NCBI RefSeq assembly: GCF_003056345.1
Contig: NZ_PYWB01000007.1
Location: 1-64,000 of the forward strand
Length of the DNA: 64,000 bases
DNA from: Devosia submarina
GTDB taxonomy: Bacteria; Pseudomonadota; Alphaproteobacteria; Rhizobiales; Devosiaceae
Direction of reading: 5' to 3'
The notes under the pieces are model-generated. The model did no database searches. It saw only the letters and a program-made list of their open reading frames with translations, and was not told the DNA's origin. Numbering within the stretch: position 1 is the stretch's first letter; each line of letters starts with the position of its first letter. The position numbers and the translations under genes were made by a program. Shown here in pieces: positions 30,334-39,855 of the stretch.

Positions 30334-31311
30334 TTATGACGTCACATGCTTGGCTTCCTTGGACATCAGCCTTGCCTGGATAATAACGACAACTAGGAGG
30401 AAACCGCCACGGATCACAGATTGCCAGTAGGCGGAAAGCGAGATCCAGCCCATGCCGTTCTCGAAGTTCAGCATGTTGAACAGAATACCCAGCAGAAGCA
30501 CGCCTGCCAGGGTTGTGCCGACCGACCCCATGCCGCCGGTCAGCAGAGTGCCGCCCACCACCACCGCAGCAATGGCGAACAATTCCCAACCAACGCCCTC
30601 GATGGGTTGACCGGCACCAAATTGGGCGGCCAGGATGACGCCGGCGAGACCTGCCAGACTACCGCTTGCCAGATAGGTCAGGAACTTGATGCGCTCGGTG
30701 CGCAGGCCCATCATGTTGGTGGCATCCTCATTGCCGCCGATTGCCAGCACCGTGCGCCCGGCGCTGGTGAAGTTGAGGATCACCGATCCTGCAACATAGG
30801 CCAGCGCCGCGATGACGGCTGGGATCGGCAGGATCCAGATATTGCCCTGCCCCAGGTTCATGAAGCCAGTTTCATAAGAGATCGATACGGACTGATTATT
30901 GGCCAGCAGCAGCGCCGCCCCACTTGCCGCCAGCATGGTGGCAAGCGTGGCAATAAACGGCATGATATTGAGCCGGGTTACCAGCGTGCCGTTGACTGTG
31001 CCGACAAGCAGGCCGGCACCCACGCCGCCCACAATGCCCGGAATGATGCCATAGTGACTGCCAAGCGCCGCAGCGACACTTCCCAGGGCCGCAGTTGAAC
31101 CGACAGACAGGTCGATGCCGCCAGTCATGATGACAAAGCACATCCCGAGCGCGACCAGCGCGAACATAGAATTATAGCGCAGCACGCTCATGACGTTGAA
31201 CATGCCCAGGAAATTTTCGTAGCGCCACCAGCCGAAGGCGACCAACAGCACAAGCGCAACCACGACGCCATAGGTGCCTAGAAGTACACGCATGTCGACC
31301 CTGCGCTTCAT
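30334..31311 (-). CDS. Ribose-type ABC transporter permease
   Basis: This 325-residue membrane protein belongs to the RbsC/BPD_transp_2 family of CUT2 transporters. Ten or so helices are visible, with the family blocks YNSMFALVALGMCFVIMTGGIDLSVGS, GTVNGTLVTRLNIMPFIATL, and AGRTVLAIGGNEDATNMMGL and LTYLASGSLAGLAGVILAAQ. It is the last gene of the transporter operon and overlaps the other permease by 4 bp. Two different permeases suggest a heterodimeric channel. Substrate is probably a sugar or polyol. Confidence 0.93.
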   Translation of the reverse strand: MKRRVDMRVLLGTYGVVVALVLLVAFGWWRYENFLGMFNVMSVLRYNSMFALVALGMCFVIMTGGIDLSVGSTAALGSVAAALGSHYGIIPGIVGGVGAGLLVGTVNGTLVTRLNIMPFIATLATMLAASGAALLLANNQSVSISYETGFMNLGQGNIWILPIPAVIAALAYVAGSVILNFTSAGRTVLAIGGNEDATNMMGLRTERIKFLTYLASGSLAGLAGVILAAQFGAGQPIEGVGWELFAIAAVVVGGTLLTGGMGSVGTTLAGVLLLGILFNMLNFENGMGWISLSAYWQSVIRGGFLLVVVIIQARLMSKEAKHVTS

Positions 31312-32309
31312 CGCACCCTCCCCTGCTGCTGCAGCCAGACGGCTCCTGCGATAATCGCCGCCTGCACCATCAGCGCTGCCCCTTCGGGCAAACCGTTGGA
31401 CAAAAGCGTATAGCGCACAAGCTGAATAGTGAGCGCGCCGATCAGCGTACCAATGATGGTCGCCTTGCCGCCAACCAGCAAGGTTCCTCCGACGGCCACA
31501 GCCGCAATGGCATCAAGCTCCATGCCCAGGCCAACCAGATTTGCGTCGCTTGCGGAGTTGATGGCGATCACCACCAGCCCGGCGACGCCAGCACAAAACC
31601 CGCTTATGCCGTAGACGGTGAGCTTAATCCGATCCACAGGAATGCCAGCGAGCCCGGCCGCCTTTTCGTTGCCGCCGGTGGCAAGGATCTGCCTGCCGAG
31701 GACCGTGCGCCGCAGGATCCAGGCCGCAACGACGATCATGACGACCATGATCATCACCTGAACCGGTATGCCGAACGGCCGGCCAAGGCCAATCCACTGA
31801 AACTCAGGGACGCGGAAAACCTGAAGATTGCCGTTGGTCAGCACCTGCGCGATGCCACGACCGGCGATAAACAGCACCAACGTGGCGATGATGGGCTGAA
31901 TGCGCATCTTGGCCACAAGCCAGCCGTTGAAAAGCCCAAGCAGCGTTGCTGCCAAAAGTGCAACAGCGATGGCGAGCGTAACGGACACGCCGATATTGCC
32001 CACCGGGAAGATTGTGCCCAGAAAGATCAGGGGAGCCAACGCCCCCGAGATGGCCATGATCGAGCCTACGGAGAGATCGATACCGCCGGTGCCGATCACC
32101 ATAGTCATGCCGATGGCGACGATCACGATGGTGCAGACCTGCGTCAGGTTGACGTTGAGCGTCTGCAGCGTTGCGAAGTTGCGCGTGAAGATAAGGTTGA
32201 AAACAATCAGCAGCGCCAGCGCGACCAGAGTGCCGTAGCGCGCCAGGAAATCGAGCGGATCAAAGAAGCGCGCCGTCTTGGCCGATGCGGGGGAAAGAGT
32301 TTCGCTCAT
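31308..32309 (-). CDS. Ribose-type ABC transporter permease
   Basis: The second RbsC-family permease, 333 residues. The blocks VCTIVIVAIGMTMVIGTGGIDLSVGS, LFNGWLVAKMRIQPIIATLV, LGRQILATGGNEKAAGLAGI and DRIKLTVYGISGFCAGVAG match CUT2 permeases. The start overlaps the ATP-binding protein end by 4 bp and the end overlaps the other permease by 4 bp. It shares only partial similarity with its partner, so they are paralogues rather than a recent duplicate. Confidence 0.93.
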   Translation of the reverse strand: MSETLSPASAKTARFFDPLDFLARYGTLVALALLIVFNLIFTRNFATLQTLNVNLTQVCTIVIVAIGMTMVIGTGGIDLSVGSIMAISGALAPLIFLGTIFPVGNIGVSVTLAIAVALLAATLLGLFNGWLVAKMRIQPIIATLVLFIAGRGIAQVLTNGNLQVFRVPEFQWIGLGRPFGIPVQVMIMVVMIVVAAWILRRTVLGRQILATGGNEKAAGLAGIPVDRIKLTVYGISGFCAGVAGLVVIAINSASDANLVGLGMELDAIAAVAVGGTLLVGGKATIIGTLIGALTIQLVRYTLLSNGLPEGAALMVQAAIIAGAVWLQQQGRVR

Positions 32310-33841
32310 GAGGCCACCTGTTCGATCTGATGGGAGTGGCCGTGGGCCATCGCATCGAGCACGCCTGCTTCGGTGATTGCCTCCCCGTCCAGTTCGGCCA
32401 CTGTACGGCCCTCGCGCAACACAAAGACGCGGTCGGCACCTTCCACGATCTCTTCAAGCTCCGAAGAGATCATGAGCACTGCCAAGCCTTGGTCCGCCAA
32501 GCTGCGGATCAGCCGCTGGATTTCACCTTTTGCACCCACGTCGATGCCACGGGTCGGTTCATCAAGGATCAGCAGGCGCGGATGGGTGGCGAGCCATCGT
32601 GCCAGCAGCACCTTTTGCTGGTTACCACCTGACAATTCACGAATCTTCTGCCCCGGACCAGAGCATTTAATGCCAAGCTGCTTGATGAAGCTTTCTACGA
32701 GTTCACGCTGCTGACGTTCCGAGATTATGCCCCGGCGGCTGATGCGCGGGAAAAGGGCCAATGTTAGGTTTTCGGCAACGCTGAGCTCGGGCACTATGCC
32801 TTCGAGTTTGCGATCCTCGGTGACAAAGCCAAGACCGGCTCCAATTGCGTCCTTCGGGCTCTTGGGATCATAGGCTTGCCCCTCCATCCTTATTGAGCCG
32901 GCTTGCGCCCGGTCTATGCCGAACAGCACACGTGCAGTTTCGGTCCGGCCCGCCCCAAGCAGGCCGGCGAAGCCGACGATCTCCCCTCGCTTAACCGCAA
33001 AGGAAACGTCGCGGACAGCGTGTCCAGCGGCAAGGTTTTGCGCCTGCAACACGATTTCGCCCGCGCTCCGTTGCCGTTCCGCGAAGGCAGTGGCATGGCC
33101 ATCGCTGCGTCCCACGTCACGTCCTAGCATGGCGGAGACCAGGTCAAGCTTGTCGATCTTGTCCATGTCAGCAACGCGCACGGTCTTGCCGTCGCGCATG
33201 ATGGTGACCCGATCGCAGACCTCGTAGAGTTCGTCGAGCTTGTGGCTGACGAAGATCACCGATACGCCATCGGCCTTGAGCTGCCGGATTACACGGAAAA
33301 GCACTGCCACCTCCTTGTCATCCAGCGAGGAAGTAGGCTCGTCCATGATGACGAGGCGCGCCGAGAAACCGATGGCACGGGCGATGGCCACCATCTGCTG
33401 GGTGGCGGTGTTGAAGTCCATCAGCGGTCGGCGCACGTCGATGCGGATGCCGAAGGTGGACAGGAGGCGCTCGGCCTCCCGATGCATGGCGTTCCAGTCG
33501 AGAAGACCGAAGCGACGCTGTTCCCGTCCCAGGCAGATGTTCTCCGTGACTGAGCGGAGCGGCACCAGGTTGATTTCTTGGTAGATTGTGCTGATACCGC
33601 TGGCCTGAGCCTGGTGCGGCGAATGCACCTCAAAGGGCTCTCCGGCAAAGGTCACGGTCCCGCCATCGCGGCGATGGTAGCCGGTCAGCACCTTGATCAT
33701 GGTAGATTTGCCGGCGCCGTTCTGGCCGATCAGCGCATGCACTTCCCCGGGCAAAATTTCGAGTGAAGCGCCCGAAAGCGCCGGAATGCCGGCAAAGCGC
33801 TTTTCCACGCGGCTCATCGACAACAATGGGGTATCTGCCAT
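32306..33841 (-). CDS. Ribose-type ABC transporter ATP-binding protein (double NBD)
   Basis: ATG 33841 (with a ribosome site) gives 511 residues, the length of RbsA-type proteins with two ATPase domains. Domain 1 has Walker A GQNGAGKSTMIKVL and Walker B RLVIMDEPTSSLD. Domain 2 has a degenerate Walker A (GAGRTETARVLFG) as usual for CUT2, signature SGGNQQKVLLARWL, and Walker B LLILDEPTRGIDVGAKGEI. It energises uptake with the two permeases and the binding protein. Confidence 0.95.
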   Translation of the reverse strand: MADTPLLSMSRVEKRFAGIPALSGASLEILPGEVHALIGQNGAGKSTMIKVLTGYHRRDGGTVTFAGEPFEVHSPHQAQASGISTIYQEINLVPLRSVTENICLGREQRRFGLLDWNAMHREAERLLSTFGIRIDVRRPLMDFNTATQQMVAIARAIGFSARLVIMDEPTSSLDDKEVAVLFRVIRQLKADGVSVIFVSHKLDELYEVCDRVTIMRDGKTVRVADMDKIDKLDLVSAMLGRDVGRSDGHATAFAERQRSAGEIVLQAQNLAAGHAVRDVSFAVKRGEIVGFAGLLGAGRTETARVLFGIDRAQAGSIRMEGQAYDPKSPKDAIGAGLGFVTEDRKLEGIVPELSVAENLTLALFPRISRRGIISERQQRELVESFIKQLGIKCSGPGQKIRELSGGNQQKVLLARWLATHPRLLILDEPTRGIDVGAKGEIQRLIRSLADQGLAVLMISSELEEIVEGADRVFVLREGRTVAELDGEAITEAGVLDAMAHGHSHQIEQVAS

Positions 33842-33904
33842 GCCTCTGCCTTCACTTTGGCGCATCCGCCCGCCGAATGGCGGGCAGATGCTGCGTGGAT
33901 GGTC

Positions 33905-34888
33905 CTAGTAGGCGGTGTCTATGAGGTCCGCAGCGTTCTCCGGTGTATAGATCTCGTCCGGGTTGATGATCACCGGCGGGATTTCCTCGCCTGCGGCATA
34001 GGCCACGGCGGTGTCGAAGGCCTTGGGTCCGAAGCGGGGGTTGCACTCCACTACGGCCTCGATCTTGCCGTCAATCACGAGTTGTACCGCTTCACGGCCG
34101 CCATCGATGGAGAACACCAGGCAATCGTCCCGGCCCGCCGTCCGGCCAGCAGCCTCAAGAGCCGCAATGGCGCCGATCGCCATTTCGTCGTTGTGGGCAT
34201 AGATCACGTTCGCGTCGGGATGCGCCTGCAGCAGCGTTTCAGCAACCTGCCGGCCTCGGTCTCGCGCGAAGTCGCCCGACTGGGAGGCAACGACTTGATA
34301 ATCGGAATGATTGGCGAGGAATTCCTCGAACCCACGCTTGCGGTCATTGGCAGGAGAGGATCCGGTTGTGCCCTCCAGCTGGATGATGGTCTTCTTGTCC
34401 CCACCCATGCCCACCAGATACTCGGCAATCCGCCGGCCTTCTTCAACGAAGTCCGAGCCAATAAAGGTGATGTAGTCCTCGCCAGGCTGAGCAAGGCTCT
34501 GATCGACATTGCGGTCGAGCAGGATCACCGGTATGCCGGCGCCCTTGGCTGCCATGATTGCGGGGATGAGCGGCTTTTCTTCGCGGGGGGCGAGGAAGAT
34601 GAGGTCGACGCCCTGCGCGATCATGGAATTGACGTCAGCGACCTGCTTGGCGGCCGACCCGGCGGCGTCGGTATAGACCAGCTGCCAGCCCCGTGCCGCC
34701 GCCTCATCCTGCATGGACTTGGTTTGAGCCAAACGCCAGGGATTGTTGCTTTCAGTCTGAGCGAAACCGACTTTGTAGGTTTCCTTCTGTTCCAGCGGCG
34801 GCGGCGCGGCAAAGGCACGCGAAGCCAGAATCGAAGCCGCGGCACTGGCGGCAGAGGCAATAAGCAGACTGCGACGGGTTATTTTCAT
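33905..34888 (-). CDS. Ribose-type periplasmic sugar-binding protein, Tat signal
   Basis: The 327-residue protein starts with MKITRRSLLIASAASAAASI, a twin-arginine-type signal, with a likely cleavage after SRAFA. The mature part is a type 1 periplasmic binding fold: YKVGFAQTESNNPWRLAQTK, QGVDLIFLAPREEKPLIPAI and GIPVILLDRNVDQ. RbsB-type proteins bind pyranoses or polyols. It is first of the transporter genes, 63 bp upstream of the ATP-binding gene. Confidence 0.92.
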   Translation of the reverse strand: MKITRRSLLIASAASAAASILASRAFAAPPPLEQKETYKVGFAQTESNNPWRLAQTKSMQDEAAARGWQLVYTDAAGSAAKQVADVNSMIAQGVDLIFLAPREEKPLIPAIMAAKGAGIPVILLDRNVDQSLAQPGEDYITFIGSDFVEEGRRIAEYLVGMGGDKKTIIQLEGTTGSSPANDRKRGFEEFLANHSDYQVVASQSGDFARDRGRQVAETLLQAHPDANVIYAHNDEMAIGAIAALEAAGRTAGRDDCLVFSIDGGREAVQLVIDGKIEAVVECNPRFGPKAFDTAVAYAAGEEIPPVIINPDEIYTPENAADLIDTAY

Positions 34889-35040
34889 TGAATGGTTCCT
34901 CCCAAACTCCTCGCATCCTGGCGAGGCGGTTGCAATTAGCTGACGACGCTGGTGCGCACGCTCTGTGTGGTCCCAGCACTGATCCTGGTCCGGCTTCGGA
35001 GCCGGCGGATCCCTCCCGATTGTTCGACCCTCCTTTTGTC
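34889..35040. other. Gap upstream of the binding-protein gene
   Basis: About 150 bp between the SDR gene and the binding-protein start. It carries the ribosome site of the binding protein (GGAGGAACC-like near 34895) and a GC-rich inverted repeat around 34995-35012 (CCGGCTTCGGAGCCGG). This may terminate or attenuate read-through. No ORF is supported. Confidence 0.45.
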
Positions 35041-35765
35041 TCAGTTGACCGCAAATCCTGCGTCCACGGGCATCGCTACGCCATTGATCATCGCCGCCGC
35101 ATCGCTGAGCAGCAAAGGATGACCGAGGCGACTTCCTCGGGCTGGACGAACCGCCCCAGCGGCATGCGACGCAGCATTGGCTCCGACTTATCTGGATCGC
35201 TCCAGGCCTTGACGGCCATCGGCGTCAGCGTGATCGCTGGGTTGACCGAGTTGACGCGAATGCCCTGCCTGCCGAGTTCGTTGGCCATGACCCGTGTCAT
35301 GGCGTCGAGCGCGCCCTTGCTGGCGCAGTAAGCGGCATGATCGGCCCAGCCCATCCAGGACGCATTGCTCGAGACATTCACAATCGCCCCGCCTTGCCCG
35401 CGCGAAATCCGGTCTCTGGCGTATTCCTGCGCCAGGATCATCGGCGCCTTGACATTGACCGCGAACAGGGTGTCGAGGCTCTCGATGCTGGTGGCGAGGA
35501 AAGGATCGAGAATGGTTGTGCCCGCATTGTTGACCAGATAGTCGCAGGGCAAGGCCTGTTGCGCAGCGGCCCGGGTGGCCTCTGCATCAACAAGATCGAC
35601 CGGGATGATCTCGCAGCCGATGTGATCCCGGAGTTCCTGCAGGTCAGCCTTCGTCCGGCTCATGGCGATGATCCGGGCGCCTTGTTCGGCCAGCATCAGG
35701 GCCGTTGCCCGGCCGATACCCTTGCCGGCACCGGTGACCAGAACGGATTTCCCCTTAAGCGACAT
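35041..35765 (-). pseudogene. SDR dehydrogenase (L-xylulose-reductase-like) with C-terminal frameshift
   Basis: The protein has GAGKGIGRATALMLAEQGAR (NAD(P) loop), NNAG, catalytic S in VNVSSNASWMG and Y-x-x-x-K in AAYCASKGALDA, and VNSVNPAITLTPMAVKAWSD, a pattern of the L-xylulose/carbonyl reductase branch. After EEVASVIL the frame breaks and the ORF ends at 35088, while the proper end (LLSDAAAMINGVAMPVDAG) continues in another frame to 35041. One missing T in CTTTG explains it. The loss of about 22 C-terminal residues may or may not abolish activity. It overlaps the GMC gene start by 11 bp. Confidence 0.8.
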
Positions 35766-37410
35766 GGCTTACCCGCTCCTGACCCACCTGCCGCGAGGTG
35801 GCGCCCAGAACGAAGCTCGCACAGCGATCACCCAGCATCATTGCCGGCGCGGCAGTGTTGCCCGAATTGATAGTCGGGCATGCGGACATATCGGCGACGC
35901 ACAGATTTTCGACGCCACGCACTCGCATCTGGGCGTCCAGCACCGCGAGGGGATCGCCGTCCGGCCCCATTCGGCAGGTGCCGGCCGGATGGTAGTTGGT
36001 CTTGACCAACTTTCTGCAATGGGCCGCCAGTGCGTCATCGCTGAGATCGGCGGTATCGGGTCGCAGGACCTTGTCCACCCGCCTGCCCAGCGGTCCGTCC
36101 TGGAAAGCCCGAAGAAAGAAGCGCTGACCGGCAATCATGGTTGCCATGTCGTCGGGATGCTTGAGAAGATGCGGCGACACGATGGGCATGTCGGCGGGAT
36201 CCGCCGAACGCAGTTTCACAAAGCCTCGCGATTTGGGCTTGGTCACCACGGTCGTAATGGTCACGCCATGTGTCGGTTCGATCAACTTGAGCAGGTCGCG
36301 GTCGAGATAAACAAAGGGGACGCAGAAGGCCTGGATGCTGGGCTCGCCTTCGGGGTCAAGCGGATTGACGAAGGCTCCTGCCTCCACGCCTGCCGAAGTG
36401 ACCATCCCCGTGCCGAACACCTTGAACTGCAGCCCATGCATGATCATGCGCCAGCCGTCGGTATGGCCGAAATAGCCATATGGTCCGTTCAAATGAGCAA
36501 GGATCGGCACTTCGGGGTGGTCGATCAGGTTCTGTCCCACGCCGGGCGCATCGATCACCGCGTTGATACCATGGTGCCGCAGATCATCGGCCGGACCGAT
36601 CCCGGACAGCATCAGCAGCTTGGGCGTAACCAGCGCGCCGGAAGCAACGACGATCTCGCCCCGTGCTCGTACGGTTCGCTCCCCAGCGCCATCTGCGAAC
36701 ACGACCCCCGTGGCTCGTTCGTGTTCCACCAGGATCCGTTTCACGGCCGTGTTGAGCCTTACCGTTAGAAGGGGATTATTCCGAAGCGGCTCGATAAAGG
36801 CATAGGCCGCGCTGCTGCGCTTTCCGCGCCGGTTCATGAATTGGTAAAAGCCCGCCCCAGCCTGCGAAGGCCCATTGAAGTCGGGGTTAAACGGCACACC
36901 AAGTCCCTGCATTGTCTGCACGAACCAGCGCGACACATCATCGATATGGCCGGGATCGGAGACAAGCAGCGGGCCGCTGTCATTATGGCGTTCGTCGAAA
37001 AAGCGGTTATTGCCTTCCATGTTGCGGAAGTGGGGCAATACGTGCTCCCAGTCCCAGCGGACGCCACTGTTGTTGCCGCGCAAAAGCTCGTCCCAGGAGT
37101 CGTAGTCGGACGGGCGACCGCGCATGTAGACTTGGGCATTCACCGAGGTGCCGCCGCCTAGCACATTGCCCTGGCTGATCTCATGCACACGCCCGTCCAG
37201 ATGCTCCTGGGGCGTGGTCGCATGATAGCGCATGAACTTGCTGCCATTGATCATCTTAAAAATGCCCGGGGGCATGTCGAGCAGCGGATGGTGATGCGAG
37301 TGCCCGGCTTCCAGCAACAGCACGCGCCGTCCCGACTGGACCAGCCGCGCGGCCACAACGCAGCCCGAAGCGCCCCCTCCTACGACGATATGATCGTATT
37401 CTTCAGCCAC
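35755..37410 (-). CDS. GMC-family FAD oxidoreductase (choline dehydrogenase-like)
   Basis: From GTG 37410 (ribosome site GGGAGGA) the protein has 551 residues. YDHIVVGGGASGCVVAARL is the FAD loop; GMC signature 1 is near GNVLGGGTSVNAQVYMRG, and the C-terminal NTAAPAMMLGDRCA matches the GMC C domain with the catalytic His-Asn pair (HPAGTCRMG earlier and N in SGNTAAPAM). It oxidises an alcohol or sugar to an aldehyde or ketone with FAD. It lies between the SDR and GntR genes in the same operon. Confidence 0.92.
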   Translation of the reverse strand: MAEEYDHIVVGGGASGCVVAARLVQSGRRVLLLEAGHSHHHPLLDMPPGIFKMINGSKFMRYHATTPQEHLDGRVHEISQGNVLGGGTSVNAQVYMRGRPSDYDSWDELLRGNNSGVRWDWEHVLPHFRNMEGNNRFFDERHNDSGPLLVSDPGHIDDVSRWFVQTMQGLGVPFNPDFNGPSQAGAGFYQFMNRRGKRSSAAYAFIEPLRNNPLLTVRLNTAVKRILVEHERATGVVFADGAGERTVRARGEIVVASGALVTPKLLMLSGIGPADDLRHHGINAVIDAPGVGQNLIDHPEVPILAHLNGPYGYFGHTDGWRMIMHGLQFKVFGTGMVTSAGVEAGAFVNPLDPEGEPSIQAFCVPFVYLDRDLLKLIEPTHGVTITTVVTKPKSRGFVKLRSADPADMPIVSPHLLKHPDDMATMIAGQRFFLRAFQDGPLGRRVDKVLRPDTADLSDDALAAHCRKLVKTNYHPAGTCRMGPDGDPLAVLDAQMRVRGVENLCVADMSACPTINSGNTAAPAMMLGDRCASFVLGATSRQVGQERVSHVA

Positions 37411-37449
37411 GTCTCGTCCTCCCACTCGACCTGTTTCTCTTTGCGGAAC

Positions 37450-38184
37450 TCAGGCCGGCTCGAATGTTCCCCGCACGTACTCCCAGGCCGCAGCGAGATG
37501 CCCGTTCAGCGCCTCCTCCGCCGCCTCCGGATCCCGCTCCACAATGCGGCGATAGATCTCGCGGTGACTGAGGAAATTGCTCCGGTTGCGCTCAGAGGAG
37601 CGATGCATTTGCTCCCAATGAGGGCGCAGCCAGGCGGTGAAGGCGCGATGGATCGAGGGCATTACCGGGTTTCGCGGCAGCTCGTAGAGCACCGCGTGAA
37701 AGGCCATATCGCTGCGATAGAATTCGGCTGCGTCGGCGATAGCTGCCTCGTTGGCATCCAGCGCCATCTTCAGCGCAGCGATATCATCCTTGCGAGCATG
37801 AAGCGCGGCATAACGTACTAGCGCGGCTTCCATGAAGACGCGGGTATCATAGAGATTCTTGACGCCGGCCGACTGGCCGAGCAACTGGCCGACCACTCCG
37901 CCCAGCGCTGAAAGCGCCGCGTCATAGCCAGGCCGGCGGACCACGGGGCGAAAGCGCGGACGCGTTTCGACCAAACCCCGCCCGGCCAGCCGAGCCACCG
38001 CTTCGCGCGCAACCGTTCGGCTGATGCCGAACTGCGCCATCAGTTCGCGTTCGGCAGGCAGGAAGCTGCCATCGGGCAATTCGCCGGTACCGATCATTGC
38101 CTCAAGGCGCGCAACCACCGCATCGGCCGCCCGATCCGTGCCGCCTTGCCTTGCTTCCGCAAATTGCTCCACCGCACCGATCAC
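37450..38184 (-). CDS. GntR-family regulator, FadR/FCD type
   Basis: GTG 38184 is chosen since GGAGAGGAG lies six bases upstream; ATG 38217 is an alternative. The N-terminal winged helix holds VVARLEAMIGTGELPDGSFL, PAERELMAQFGISRTVAREA and VARLAGRGLVETRPRFRPVV. The FCD domain follows, with R/D/H residues for a metal or ligand (YDTRVFMEAALVRYAALHA, DMAFHAVLYELPRNPVMPSI, SHREIYRRIVERDPEAAEEA). It is divergent from the aldehyde dehydrogenase gene, with two matching palindromes between. It probably represses both transcription units. Confidence 0.9.
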   Translation of the reverse strand: MIGAVEQFAEARQGGTDRAADAVVARLEAMIGTGELPDGSFLPAERELMAQFGISRTVAREAVARLAGRGLVETRPRFRPVVRRPGYDAALSALGGVVGQLLGQSAGVKNLYDTRVFMEAALVRYAALHARKDDIAALKMALDANEAAIADAAEFYRSDMAFHAVLYELPRNPVMPSIHRAFTAWLRPHWEQMHRSSERNRSNFLSHREIYRRIVERDPEAAEEALNGHLAAAWEYVRGTFEPA

Positions 38185-38246
38185 CCTGATCTCCTCTCCT
38201 GCCTCACTCAACCACATCAGCACCAAAATGCAATCTAAAAAGCACT

Positions 38247-38349
38247 TTTGGTCGCTCCAAAAACGACGACTATCCCCATTTCTGTCGCGGTGTGACTTGA
38301 CTTCTGTCGCCATCCTTGGCCTGTTTACCTAGGGTTTGGTCGGATCAAA
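38247..38349. promoter_or_regulatory. Two GntR-type operator palindromes
   Basis: TTTGGTCGCTCCAAA at 38247-38261 and TTTGGTCGGATCAAA at 38335-38349 share 12 of 15 bases; each is a near-palindrome (TTTGG...CAAA around a C-G core). Their centres are 88 bp apart, about eight helical turns. The pattern resembles FadR-subfamily sites (TGGTC/GACCA type). One lies near the GntR promoter and one close to the aldehyde dehydrogenase start (38370), which suits a looped repressor controlling both directions. The intervening region holds no ORF. Confidence 0.65.
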
Positions 38350-38369
38350 CTGCCTGCGGAGAAGCAGTT

Positions 38370-39848
38370 ATGTTGCAAGAAATGTTGTCGGCGCTGACTG
38401 GCTCAGGCGTCTATCGGGGCCAGATGTTCATTGATGGGCACTGGACCGACGGCAGCTCCGGTGACGTATTCGAGGTGGAAAACCCGGCCACTGGACGCAT
38501 TATCGGCACCATTCCCCAGGGAGGCGCCGACGATGCTGCGGCCGCATTGGATGCGGCGCGCAGGGCGCAACCGGCCTGGGCGGCGCTGCCGCCGTTCGAG
38601 CGCGCCAAGCTGCTGTTCGCCCTTGCCGATGCGGTTAAGCAATATGATGGCGTGCTTGCGCGCATCGTTGTTGCCGAGCAGGGCAAGCCGCTCAACCAGG
38701 CAATGGGCGAAGTGGGAGCTACCGAGACCTTTTTGCGCTTTGCGGCCGAAAGCGCACGCCGCATTGAAGGAGATATCATCCCCTCCGACAGCATGGATGA
38801 AGAGGTCTGGATTCGCCGCGTCCCGCATGGTGTCGTAGTTGGCCTTACGGCCTGGAATTTCCCGGCTGCTCTGGCTGCCCGCAAGTTGGGCCCGGCACTT
38901 GTGGCCGGCAACACCTTTGTGCTCAAGGCTCACGAATTTACGCCGTTTTCCGGCATTGCTCTGGCGCAGCTGGCCAACCAAGTCGGCTTCCCACCCGGCG
39001 TGTTCAACGTGGTCACAGGTGCCGGGCGCACCATCGGCGAAGCCCTTGTAACGAGCCCTGACTCAGACCTCATCACCATGACCGGCAGCACCCGGGCCGG
39101 CCGGGAAATATACCGGTCGGGCGCCGACCAGATCAAAGTGCTGCGGCTTGAACTGGGTGGCAAGGCACCGTTCATCGTTATGGACGATGCCGATATCAAT
39201 GCCGCCGTGGAAAGTGCCGTTGCTGCCCGCTTCAGCAATTGTGGGCAAATCTGCACCTGCAACGAGCGCATGTATCTCCACGACACAATCGCCGGAGAGT
39301 TCCTCGACAAGTTTCTGGCCCGCACCAGCAGCCTCAGGGTTGGCGATCCGCTAAGCAACCCCGATATCGGCCCAAAGATCAGCGGGCTTGAGGTCGACAA
39401 GGTCGAGGCGATCGTCGAAGAGACCATTGCAGCGGGTGCCGAGGTGCTGCTGCGTGGCGGGCGCCTGAGCGATGGCGCCTATGCGCAAGGGCACTGGTAT
39501 TCACCCACCGTGCTGAAGGTTCGTGACAATACGGCTCCGGCCATGCAGCAGGAAATCTTTGGACCCGTCGTGCCCGCCATGACGGTCTCGAGCTTCGAGG
39601 AAGCATTGGCACTGGCCAATGACAGCGAGTACGGCCTTTCAGCCTATATTTATTCGCAGAACTTCCGGCGGCTGATGCAGGCGGCCCGGGATCTGCAGTT
39701 CGGCGAAATTTACGTCAATCGATCCAGCGGCGAATTGGTCCAGGGCTTCCACACCGGCTGGGGTCAATCCGGGCTTGGCGGAGAAGACGGGAAGTATGGC
39801 CTCGACGGCTATTTCCGCAAGAAAACCATGTATGTGAACTGGTCGTGA
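38370..39848 (+). CDS. Aldehyde dehydrogenase (AldA-like)
   Basis: The 492-residue NAD(P)-dependent enzyme has the full set of ALDH residues: N163 in [11 protein letters not shown]261 in [10 protein letters not shown] and the nucleophile C295 in [10 protein letters not shown]. The Cys region with [10 protein letters not shown] and length fit the lactaldehyde/glycolaldehyde dehydrogenase (AldA) branch. It likely oxidises an aldehyde made by the neighbouring dehydrogenases. ATG 38370 is preferred to a start at 38316, which would lie over the operator. Confidence 0.93.
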   Translation: MLQEMLSALTGSGVYRGQMFIDGHWTDGSSGDVFEVENPATGRIIGTIPQGGADDAAAALDAARRAQPAWAALPPFERAKLLFALADAVKQYDGVLARIVVAEQGKPLNQAMGEVGATETFLRFAAESARRIEGDIIPSDSMDEEVWIRRVPHGVVVGLTAWNFPAALAARKLGPALVAGNTFVLKAHEFTPFSGIALAQLANQVGFPPGVFNVVTGAGRTIGEALVTSPDSDLITMTGSTRAGREIYRSGADQIKVLRLELGGKAPFIVMDDADINAAVESAVAARFSNCGQICTCNERMYLHDTIAGEFLDKFLARTSSLRVGDPLSNPDIGPKISGLEVDKVEAIVEETIAAGAEVLLRGGRLSDGAYAQGHWYSPTVLKVRDNTAPAMQQEIFGPVVPAMTVSSFEEALALANDSEYGLSAYIYSQNFRRLMQAARDLQFGEIYVNRSSGELVQGFHTGWGQSGLGGEDGKYGLDGYFRKKTMYVNWS

Positions 39849-39855
39849 GCGGGCA

